From an uncultured Saprospiraceae bacterium (GTDB lineage: Bacteria; Bacteroidota; Bacteroidia; Chitinophagales; Saprospiraceae): 8,015 nt of DNA. A program made the translations under genes and the position numbers. Location of the stretch: NCBI GenBank assembly GCA_938044055.1, contig CALIQO010000478.1, forward strand, positions 1-8,015, in the 5' to 3' direction. Positions 1-6,512 of the stretch are shown in pieces (the first letter of the stretch is position 1; each line of letters begins with the position of its first letter). The notes under the pieces are model-generated. The model did no database searches. It was not told the origin of the DNA and was given only the letters and a program-made list of their open reading frames with translations.

Positions 1-2991
1 CCTCTCCAGGTAAATGCACAGACTACCAGAGAAAAAAGGAGTCTTAACCTTGATGCGACAACTATACTAAGTGCTGCAACAGTTAAAAATGGTCTTCGCA
101 TACAGAAATGGATTCCAGAATCACAGACACTCTGGATAGATGGAAAGATAAGACAGGCAGCCGCTGTAAGAAATGCAGATCTTAATACACGCGTGGAACA
201 TTACCTATCGGGAGTAAAAGAGCTTCTTCAGATTCCGGAAAGTTTCGATTTCAACATTCTTTCGTCAGAGATGGATTACTTAGGAATGGAGCACACTCGA
301 GTTGCTCAGACTTATAAGGGAATTCCCATTCATGGTGCTGATGCCATTATACATAGTGAGGGAGATGTAATAGGAATGAATGGTAAGACAACACTTAAAT
401 CACTTTCCATTTCCACAGAACCTGCCATAACCTTAGAGGAAGCTGAACGTTCTACCATTGATGACTTACCTATATATCAAGAAGAATGGTCAGCATACTA
501 TAAAGCCTTAAATGTTGAAAAGAAAAACAGCACGCTTACGATATACCCTACAGCAGATGGTTATAAACTTGCATACCATATCAGTATCCACAATACGATG
601 ATCGATAGATGGGAGTACTTTCTAGATGCACAGTCTGGAGAGGTCATCGAAAAGTATCAGAATATATGTAAGCTTCATGCCCATGTAGAAAATAATGATC
701 ATACTCATATAGAGGCCGTTACACATGCAGAATCACACGCATCCAGTTCAGAAGCTGAATTCGCTGGACCAGCAACTTCTACTGGCCAAGATCTTTTCGG
801 CGTTACGCGCGCGCTCAATACATACGAAGACAATGGAGATTACTTCATGATAGATGTTACGAGACCTATGTTTGACCCGACTAATTCTAACCTCCCTGAC
901 GATCCTGTAGGAGCTATATGGACCATAGATGCAAGGAACACATCTCCTGAGAATGACGACTTCGAAATCGGACATGTTTTCAGCACAGACAATAACTGGA
1001 GTGGCGAAGAAACTGGTCTTTCTGCTCACTATAATGCTGGACTGGCATACGAGTATTTTAAAAACACTTTTGGTAGAGAATCTGTCAATGCTCAAGGTGG
1101 TAATATTGTATCCTTAGTCAACGTGGCAGACTCAGATGGAAGCTCCCTAGATAATGCTTTCTGGAATGGCGTAGCCATGTTTTATGGAAACGGAAAAACT
1201 TCGTTTCTTCCTCTCGCAAGAGCTCTGGACGTTGCCATCCATGAAATAGGACATGGTGTTGTCCAGACAACTGCGAATCTAGAATACAAGAGTGAATCAG
1301 GAGCGCTTAATGAATCCTTAGCTGATATTTTTGGTGCAATGGGAGATAGAGAAGACTGGTTAATCGGTGAAGATGTTGTAAGAACAAGTGCTTTTCCATC
1401 AGGTGCACTTAGGAATCTTCAAGATCCTAACAATGGTGCAGCACGAGGAGATTACGGTAGAGGATACCAACCTAAAACATATTCTGATAGATTTACAGGA
1501 GAACAAGATAATGGTGGTGTTCACATTAACAGTGGAATTCCTAATCATGCTTTTTACTTAACTGCAACAGAAATAGGAAAAGCAAAGGCAGAACAGATTT
1601 TCTACCGTGCACTGACTACTTACCTAACTAAATCATCTAGATTTATTGATCTCAGATTAAGTACCATTCAAGCTGCTATGGATCTTTATGGAAATGGATC
1701 AGAAGTAACGGCATTGAGATCAGCATTCGATCAAGTAGAAATATTCGATGGCGATGGAACTGATAATCAGGAGGATGTAGAAGTTAATCCTGGAAGTGTA
1801 TTCATGATTGCATCTGATGCAACACGTAGCAACTTATACCTATATAATGGTGCACTAGAAAACTTAGTGAATGGAGATGGCGTATTTTCTAATACGGATC
1901 ATATAAGCAGACCGAGTATTACGGATGACGGAACAGCTGCTGTATTCATCGGTGCTGATAAAAAAATGTATATCATCAATATTGACTGGGATGCTGGAAG
2001 CTTCGAACAGAGACCATTGCAAGAAGATCCTGTCTGGAGAAATGTTATTATATCTAAAGACGGCCAGCGCTTAGCAGCTCTTTTCGATGAGCTAGATAAT
2101 ACCATCTGGGTTTATGATTTTAATACTGAGAATGCGCAGACATTCGAGTTATTCAATCCTACATTTACTGAAGGGGTTACAACCGGTGACGTGCTTTATG
2201 CGGATGCTATGGAATTCGATTTTAATGGTCAATACATCATGTACGATGCCTTCAATAATATTCCATCACAGACTGGAACAGACATCGACTACTGGGATAT
2301 CGGATTTATAAAAGTCTGGGACAATGGTAGAGATAATTTCGGATTAGGAGGTATAGAAAAATTGTTCTCAACCTTACCAGAAGGAGTAAGTGTAGGTAAC
2401 CCTACCTTCTCTAGGAATAGTGATTATGTTATCGCATTCGACCTTTTAGAAGAAAATGTATTTTATGCCATCGGTGCCAATCTTGAGACAGGAGATCTCA
2501 ATGAACTTTTTTCCAATAATGAAGGGCCACATTATCCTAATTTTACAATGGACGACAACAACTTGTTCCACGACTTACCCTTCTTAGGATCTTATGATCT
2601 AGGTAGATTAGGTTTAGACAATACGAAGATAAATGTAGAAAATGGATCAGAAACCATTGCCCTCGCAGAGAGAAGATGGGGCGTATGGTTTGCCAATGGT
2701 GAAAGAGACATTACCTCTTCTCTCAGTGACTTAGTAGACATAGAAGTTTTTACAGCATACCCTAATCCAAGTACAGATATACTTACACTTGAATTCGAAA
2801 TGACTGAAAGCAGGCTAGGAAAAGTAGAGGTATACGCTATGGGGGGACAACGGGTAATATCTCGAATAGTAGACATCCAGACAGGAAAAAACAAAATACA
2901 GACAGAAATAGCCGATCTTCCTACTGGAGCATATATTGCTATGATTACTACAGAAAACAGCAAAGGATCTGTCCTATTTTACAAGCAATAA
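1..2991 (+). CDS. Secreted M4 (thermolysin-like) metalloprotease with beta-propeller region and T9SS sorting domain (5' partial)
   Basis: A zinc endopeptidase exported across the inner membrane and then through the type IX secretion system. The frame is open from base 1 to the TAA at 2989, so 996 residues are visible and the start is upstream; the GTG at 193 is internal. Counting from base 1, residues 1-10 resemble the end of a signal peptide (cleavage after VNA). An FTP-type propeptide (about 89-125) and a PepSY-like segment (about 160-220) come next, then a His-rich linker (223-246). In the M4 catalytic domain (about 255-585), HEIGH gives zinc ligands H414 and H418 and catalytic E415. The third ligand E438 lies in ALNES, 24 residues after H414 as in thermolysin. 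Y429, D503 and H508 match thermolysin Tyr157, Asp226 and His231. Residues about 596-890 carry roughly five TolB/PD40-like repeats. The C-terminus (about 915-996), with YPNPS at 920 and LPTGAY near the end, is a T9SS type A sorting domain. Family assignment is firm; substrate is unknown. Confidence 0.95.
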   Translation, partial: PLQVNAQTTREKRSLNLDATTILSAATVKNGLRIQKWIPESQTLWIDGKIRQAAAVRNADLNTRVEHYLSGVKELLQIPESFDFNILSSEMDYLGMEHTRVAQTYKGIPIHGADAIIHSEGDVIGMNGKTTLKSLSISTEPAITLEEAERSTIDDLPIYQEEWSAYYKALNVEKKNSTLTIYPTADGYKLAYHISIHNTMIDRWEYFLDAQSGEVIEKYQNICKLHAHVENNDHTHIEAVTHAESHASSSEAEFAGPATSTGQDLFGVTRALNTYEDNGDYFMIDVTRPMFDPTNSNLPDDPVGAIWTIDARNTSPENDDFEIGHVFSTDNNWSGEETGLSAHYNAGLAYEYFKNTFGRESVNAQGGNIVSLVNVADSDGSSLDNAFWNGVAMFYGNGKTSFLPLARALDVAIHEIGHGVVQTTANLEYKSESGALNESLADIFGAMGDREDWLIGEDVVRTSAFPSGALRNLQDPNNGAARGDYGRGYQPKTYSDRFTGEQDNGGVHINSGIPNHAFYLTATEIGKAKAEQIFYRALTTYLTKSSRFIDLRLSTIQAAMDLYGNGSEVTALRSAFDQVEIFDGDGTDNQEDVEVNPGSVFMIASDATRSNLYLYNGALENLVNGDGVFSNTDHISRPSITDDGTAAVFIGADKKMYIINIDWDAGSFEQRPLQEDPVWRNVIISKDGQRLAALFDELDNTIWVYDFNTENAQTFELFNPTFTEGVTTGDVLYADAMEFDFNGQYIMYDAFNNIPSQTGTDIDYWDIGFIKVWDNGRDNFGLGGIEKLFSTLPEGVSVGNPTFSRNSDYVIAFDLLEENVFYAIGANLETGDLNELFSNNEGPHYPNFTMDDNNLFHDLPFLGSYDLGRLGLDNTKINVENGSETIALAERRWGVWFANGERDITSSLSDLVDIEVFTAYPNPSTDILTLEFEMTESRLGKVEVYAMGGQRVISRIVDIQTGKNKIQTEIADLPTGAYIAMITTENSKGSVLFYKQ

Positions 2992-3030
2992 TATGTGTAG
3001 AAGACAAGTAAATCCACTATAGTTACAAGT

Positions 3031-3975
3031 ATAGAAAAGATACTCATCATACGTTTCAGCTCTATCGGAGATATTGTACTAACCTCTCCGATAGTCAGAG
3101 CGTGTCACCATAATGGTTCAACCGTTCATTACTTGACCAAGGCGCCATTCAAGCAGCTTCTAGACAACAACCCACACATAGGAAAAGTCTGGACGTTAGA
3201 AGACAACGTAATAGATTTGATAAAGGAGGATTATGACTTGATCATAGACTTGCACAAGAACCTGAGATCTAGGCAGTATATCTTCAGACTGAGGAAGAAA
3301 TCTGTAAATTTCCGCAAACTAAATCTAGCGAAGTGGTGGAAGATCAGAAAGAAAAATTTCCAACTTCCAGATCTTCATATTGTAGACAGGATGTTTGAAA
3401 AATTGACGGCTTACGGAATTGTAAATGACGGCCGTGGTCTTGACTTTTTCATCTCCGAAAAAGACAAAGAGACTGCGAGGGATCGGGTGCCTAAATTACC
3501 TTATGTATGTCTAGTCTTAGGAGCTAATTATTATACCAAGCGCATACCTGTAGAAGTTACCGAAAAAATAATTCAAGGTTCTCCTCATCCTGTGGTACTT
3601 ATAGGAGGTAAGGATGTGCAAGTAGCTGGAGAACAATTGCATGAAAAGTATACTGAAAAGGTCATCAACCTATGTGGAACAATAAATATAGGTTCAAGTG
3701 CTGCTGTTCTAGGCAACTCTTTCCACGTAGTTACGGGTGATACCGGCATGATGCATATTGCAGCAGCCTTGCAACGTCCGATAACCGTATTGTGGGGAAG
3801 TACCATTCCTACGTTCGGCATGGGACCGTATTATGGAGATTCTGACCTGGCTCCTGCCCACATGGAAGTCGAGAATCTATCGTGTCGACCATGCTCTAAA
3901 CTGGGTTATAATAGTTGCCCTAAGGGTCATTTTAAGTGTATGATGGATCAGAATGTTGATAAACTATTCAATTAG
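3031..3975 (+). CDS. Glycosyltransferase family 9 protein (LPS heptosyltransferase-like), non-standard start
   Basis: Probably a cytoplasmic GT-B enzyme that transfers a heptose or similar sugar from a nucleotide donor to lipopolysaccharide core; the exact sugar cannot be read from sequence. The N-terminal signature KILIIRFSSIGDIVLTSP is encoded at 3037-3090. The donor-site motif GDTGMMHIA (D237, counting from 3031) is followed by LWGSTIPTFGMGP and a Cys/His cluster (C285, C288, C296, H300, C303) typical of the family. No ATG, GTG or TTG lies in frame between the TAG at 2998 and the TTG at 3133. Starting at TTG 3133 would remove the conserved N-terminus, so I place the start at ATA 3031, where the family normally has Met (I-E-K-I-L in place of M-x-K-I-L). 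An ATG-to-ATA mutation or a sequence error is also possible. From 3031 it is 314 residues, slightly short for the family. It begins 39 bases after the protease stop, with no promoter or terminator seen between them. Family call is strong; start uncertain. Confidence 0.88.
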   Translation: MEKILIIRFSSIGDIVLTSPIVRACHHNGSTVHYLTKAPFKQLLDNNPHIGKVWTLEDNVIDLIKEDYDLIIDLHKNLRSRQYIFRLRKKSVNFRKLNLAKWWKIRKKNFQLPDLHIVDRMFEKLTAYGIVNDGRGLDFFISEKDKETARDRVPKLPYVCLVLGANYYTKRIPVEVTEKIIQGSPHPVVLIGGKDVQVAGEQLHEKYTEKVINLCGTINIGSSAAVLGNSFHVVTGDTGMMHIAAALQRPITVLWGSTIPTFGMGPYYGDSDLAPAHMEVENLSCRPCSKLGYNSCPKGHFKCMMDQNVDKLFN

Positions 3976-4029
3976 ACAGCCGCTTACGCAAATAATTAAT
4001 AGAAATAAAAAAAGTCGATTTGGACTACT

Positions 4030-4055
4030 TCAGCGTCATAATGACTGAAAATCAG
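4030..4055. repeat. Overlapping small inverted repeats in the bamD upstream region
   Basis: TCAG (4030-4033), CTGA (4045-4048) and TCAG (4052-4055) can pair in two exclusive ways: the middle CTGA with the first TCAG, around the near-palindrome GTCATAATGAC, or with the last TCAG across an AAA loop. The stems are only 3-5 bp and there is no following T-run, so I do not call a terminator. It lies upstream of the predicted transcription start of bamD and would be in RNA only if the glycosyltransferase transcript reads through. Confidence 0.3.
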
Positions 4056-4090
4056 CACATAAGAGGTAAATATTCGTTAAAATTAAATGT

Positions 4091-4103
4091 GTCAAAGGTC
4101 AAA
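4091..4103. repeat. Short direct repeat GTCAAA-G-GTCAAA upstream of the promoter
   Basis: Two copies of GTCAAA (4091-4096 and 4098-4103), 7 bases apart, end 8 bases before the TTG -33 element of the bamD promoter. The position would suit an activator site, but a 6-base repeat in AT-rich DNA can arise by chance. No known regulator is implied. Confidence 0.25.
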
Positions 4104-4111
4104 TTACATGC

Positions 4112-4142
4112 TTGTTTCGTTATGGAAAAAAACGTAATTTTG
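4112..4142 (+). promoter_or_regulatory. Bacteroidota-type promoter driving the bamD-purN unit
   Basis: TAATTTTG at 4135-4142 matches the Bacteroidota -7 consensus TAnnTTTG exactly. A TTG at 4112-4114, 20 bases upstream, is correctly spaced for the -33 element. The ATG of bamD begins 7 bases after the -7 box, so transcription should start at or within a few bases of the start codon, giving a leaderless or very short-leader mRNA. The match is seen directly; promoter activity and the start point are inferred. No other element of this quality was noticed upstream of the five-gene unit. Confidence 0.75.
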
Positions 4143-4149
4143 CACGCTT

Positions 4150-4950
4150 ATGAATAAAATTGTAGGAGCAATCCTTTTAGTGGTGTTTATATCTTCTTGT
4201 CGATCTGAATTTGAGACAATTAGAACAAGTAATGATCCAGAGCGGATTTTTGCTAAGGCAGAAGAATATTTCGACAAAGAAGAATACTATAAAGCTCAAG
4301 ACTTATATAAGCTTGTGATTCCATATTACCGAGGAAAAGAAAAAGCTGAAACCCTTTTCTATAAGTATGCTTACACATACTATAACAATGGAGAGTATAT
4401 TTTATCCTCTCACTACTTCAAGAGTTTCGCCAACACTTTTTACAACAGCAGTAAGAGAGAAGAGATGGATTTCATGTCTGCTTACTCCCACTATTTGATG
4501 TCTCCTAATTCTAAGTTAGATCAGACATATACTGGAAAGGCGATAGAGAGCTTTCAGGCATTTGCTAATTCCTATCCCAACAGTACTCGAATCTCTGAAA
4601 TCAATAATCTTATAGATGAGATGAGAGATAAGCTCGAGAAGAAATCATTTGAGCAAGCGAATCTATACTATAAATTAAAGCAATATAAAGCAGCCGTACA
4701 ATCCTTCGACAATATGCTTAAGGATTACCCAGGATCTCCTAAGAGCGAAGAAGCACGATTTCTGAAGATGAAAGCCGCTTATATTCTTGCCGAGAACAGT
4801 ATATACGATAAGAAGGAAGAGCGGTACGATGAGGCAATGGATTATTATGCAGAATTTATTAAGCGTCATCCTGATTCCAAATGGAAGAATGACGCAGCAG
4901 ACATAAGAAAGAATACGATAAAAGAATTAAAAAAATTCGGTCGAGTATGA
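4150..4950 (+). CDS. bamD: Outer-membrane assembly lipoprotein BamD
   Basis: A periplasm-facing outer-membrane lipoprotein that works with BamA to fold and insert beta-barrel proteins. Residues 1-16 form a lipoprotein signal peptide (Asn-Lys, then a hydrophobic stretch) ending in the lipobox FISSC, with C17 as the lipidated cysteine. The rest of the 266 residues is alpha-helical and Tyr-rich with tetratricopeptide-like repeats: one near 32-65 (AEEYFDKEEYYKAQDLY), one near 66-100, one near 128-160, one near 170-195 (LYYKLKQYKAAVQSFD) and one near 215-245 (YDEAMDYYAEFIKRHPDS). This layout and length fit BamD. The ATG start is supported by the signal peptide and the promoter immediately upstream. 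Its TGA overlaps the next start as ATGA, suggesting translational coupling with rpoZ. A different TPR lipoprotein is possible but unlikely in this gene order. Confidence 0.9.
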   Translation: MNKIVGAILLVVFISSCRSEFETIRTSNDPERIFAKAEEYFDKEEYYKAQDLYKLVIPYYRGKEKAETLFYKYAYTYYNNGEYILSSHYFKSFANTFYNSSKREEMDFMSAYSHYLMSPNSKLDQTYTGKAIESFQAFANSYPNSTRISEINNLIDEMRDKLEKKSFEQANLYYKLKQYKAAVQSFDNMLKDYPGSPKSEEARFLKMKAAYILAENSIYDKKEERYDEAMDYYAEFIKRHPDSKWKNDAADIRKNTIKELKKFGRV

Positions 4951-5297
4951 CAGATATAAAAAACAAAGTACAGAAATTAGATCCTAATGTTAAGGCTAGA
5001 AGAATTCAAACCTTGATCATAGACACTGAAAACATCTACGAATCTCTAAGCGTAATATCAAGTCGTGCAAGACAAGTAGCTGTAGATCTTAAAGCTGAGT
5101 TACACTCTAAGCTAGAAGAGTTCGCAGTTGTGACCGATACCATTGAGGAGATTCAGGAGAACAAGGAACAGATAGAAATATCTAAGTTCTATGAGCGGTT
5201 GCCTAATCCAGCCAGCATTGCAACTGAAGAATTTCTTCAAGGTGAGCTCGAGTATCGTAGCCGCCACGAAAACACCGATCTCCAGGAAGAAGTATAA
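4947..5297 (+). CDS. rpoZ: DNA-directed RNA polymerase omega subunit (Bacteroidota type)
   Basis: The small omega subunit binds beta-prime and assists assembly of RNA polymerase in the cytoplasm. The core motif NIYESLSVISSRARQVA (residues 29-45) corresponds to the omega signature seen in E. coli as N-R-F-D-L-V ... R-A-R-Q. Residues 80-97 (KFYERLPNPASIATEEFL) form a second conserved block that I recall in Bacteroidota omega proteins but not in proteobacterial ones. At 116 residues it is slightly longer than E. coli omega. The ATG overlaps the bamD stop by 4 bases and no clear Shine-Dalgarno sequence precedes it, so coupling to bamD translation is likely. The stop is 4 bases before the coaBC start. 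An rpoZ-coaBC neighbourhood also exists in other phyla, which supports the assignment. Confidence 0.88.
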   Translation: MTDIKNKVQKLDPNVKARRIQTLIIDTENIYESLSVISSRARQVAVDLKAELHSKLEEFAVVTDTIEEIQENKEQIEISKFYERLPNPASIATEEFLQGELEYRSRHENTDLQEEV

Positions 5298-5301
5298 GAA
5301 G

Positions 5302-6510
5302 GTGTCTTCGTTGCTTCAAGGAAAAAAAATCATTCTCTGTATAAGCGGCAGCATTGCAGCTTATAAGTCTGCATTTCTATCAAGATTACTGATTAAGCAA
5401 GGAGCTGAAGTGAGGGTAATTATGACTCCTGCTGCTTGCCACTTTATATCTCCGCTTACACTATCCACTTTATCTAAACACAAGGTGCATACAGATGTAA
5501 TAGATGGAGGAGACTGGGATAATCATGTAGAGCTGGGATTATGGGCTGATGCAATGATCGTTGCACCGGCAACTGCTACTACACTTGCTAAGATGTCCAC
5601 AGGTGTAGCAGACAACATGCTGGTTGCCAGCTATCTATCTGCTAAGTGCCCTGTAATGATAGCTCCAGCCATGGATCTAGACATGTGGAAACATCCATCT
5701 ACAGTATCTAATATTAAACGTTTACAGTCTTATGGCAACAAAATCATACCTGTCGGTCATGGTGAACTAGCCAGCGGACTTGTAGGAGATGGTAGAATGG
5801 CGGAACCCATAGACATAGTCAGGTATGTATCTACATATTTCTCACGAAGACAAGACCTTTCAGGAAGAAAAGTATTGATAACAGCCGGCCCTACCTATGA
5901 AGCCATCGATCCTGTAAGATTTATAGGAAATCATTCTTCTGGTAGGATGGGAATAGCTCTTGCTGAGCAATGTGCTTCCAGAGGCGCACAAGTAACTCTT
6001 GTTCTAGGTCCCACGCATCTTTCTACTCATCAATCAGGTATAGAAACTATTTCTGTATTCTCAGCTGAAGATATGTTTCACGCATGCAGAGAAAGATGGG
6101 AACATATGGATATCGGTATTCTTGCTGCTGCAGTTGCCGATTATAGACCCACTGAAATAGCCGATCAGAAGATCAAGAAAAAGGAAGGAAATCTAGATAT
6201 ATCACTAGAAAGAACAACAGACATCGCTGCTTCCTTGGGCAAAAAGAAAAAAAACGGACAGATTCTTGTAGGTTTTGCACTGGAAACTCAGAATGCTATG
6301 GATAACGCGCAATCTAAATTGAAGCGGAAAAACTTCGATATGATTGTCCTTAATTCGCTCGCAGATCCTGGTGCAGGCTTCAAGCACAACACGAATAAGG
6401 TGACAATTATCCATAAATCTGGAGATTTTCAAGAATTTCCACTCAAATCAAAGAATGAAGTCGCTATAGACATCGTTAATGACATTGTACGTATACAGCA
6501 AGCAGGATAA
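5302..6510 (+). CDS. coaBC: Bifunctional phosphopantothenoylcysteine decarboxylase / phosphopantothenate-cysteine ligase
   Basis: Catalyses two consecutive steps of coenzyme A synthesis: CTP-dependent joining of cysteine to 4'-phosphopantothenate (CoaB) and FMN-dependent decarboxylation to 4'-phosphopantetheine (CoaC). From GTG 5302 it is 402 residues, a normal length. CoaC (1 to about 188) has GSIAAYK at 16-22, catalytic H75 in HVELGLWAD, PAMDLDMW at 122-129 and ELASGLVGDGRM near 155-166. CoaB starts near K190 (VLITAGPTYE) with N210 in GNHSSGRMG, AAAVADYRP, KIKKK at 290-294 and LNSLADPGAGF at 350-360. With this start, H75, N210 and positions 125 and 158 carry the same numbers as in E. coli Dfp as I remember it. 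There is no ATG nearby; TTG 5311 is the alternative. Residue 125 is Asp rather than the usual Asn, and 158 is Ser rather than Cys. I recall both in other Bacteroidota. It lies 4 bases after rpoZ. Confidence 0.95.
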   Translation: MSSLLQGKKIILCISGSIAAYKSAFLSRLLIKQGAEVRVIMTPAACHFISPLTLSTLSKHKVHTDVIDGGDWDNHVELGLWADAMIVAPATATTLAKMSTGVADNMLVASYLSAKCPVMIAPAMDLDMWKHPSTVSNIKRLQSYGNKIIPVGHGELASGLVGDGRMAEPIDIVRYVSTYFSRRQDLSGRKVLITAGPTYEAIDPVRFIGNHSSGRMGIALAEQCASRGAQVTLVLGPTHLSTHQSGIETISVFSAEDMFHACRERWEHMDIGILAAAVADYRPTEIADQKIKKKEGNLDISLERTTDIAASLGKKKKNGQILVGFALETQNAMDNAQSKLKRKNFDMIVLNSLADPGAGFKHNTNKVTIIHKSGDFQEFPLKSKNEVAIDIVNDIVRIQQAG

Positions 6511-6512
6511 AC

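Noticed and set aside
193..195. GTG as the start of the metalloprotease
   Set aside because: The same frame is open back to base 1 and encodes plausible protease propeptide sequence and the end of a signal peptide, so the true start is upstream of the window.
748..1095. Minus-strand open frame inside the protease gene (and similar ones at 1899-2105, 2592-2963, 3585-3821, 4675-4869 and 6205-6432)
   Set aside because: Each lies opposite a well-supported gene, shows no recognisable domain and has biased composition typical of antisense frames.
929..1117. Plus-strand alternative frame inside the protease gene (and one at 2114-2311)
   Set aside because: It overlaps catalytic-domain coding sequence with clear family motifs in another frame and has no family resemblance of its own.
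2989..3000. Readthrough from the protease into the glycosyltransferase, which is in the same frame
   Set aside because: Two in-frame stops (TAA 2989 and TAG 2998) separate them, and a sorting domain must be at the C-terminus to work.
3133..3135. TTG as the start of the glycosyltransferase
   Set aside because: It would remove the conserved KILIIRFSSIGDIV segment, which is encoded in frame just upstream.
4008..4025. A-run followed by AGTC ... GACT as a terminator after the glycosyltransferase
   Set aside because: The stem is only 4 bp and the A-run precedes it on the plus strand; it lacks the strong stem and following T-run of an intrinsic terminator.
5191..5301. N-terminal extension of coaBC from a TTG inside rpoZ
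   Set aside because: The extra residues match nothing in CoaBC, overlap the conserved end of rpoZ, and are simply an open alternative frame.
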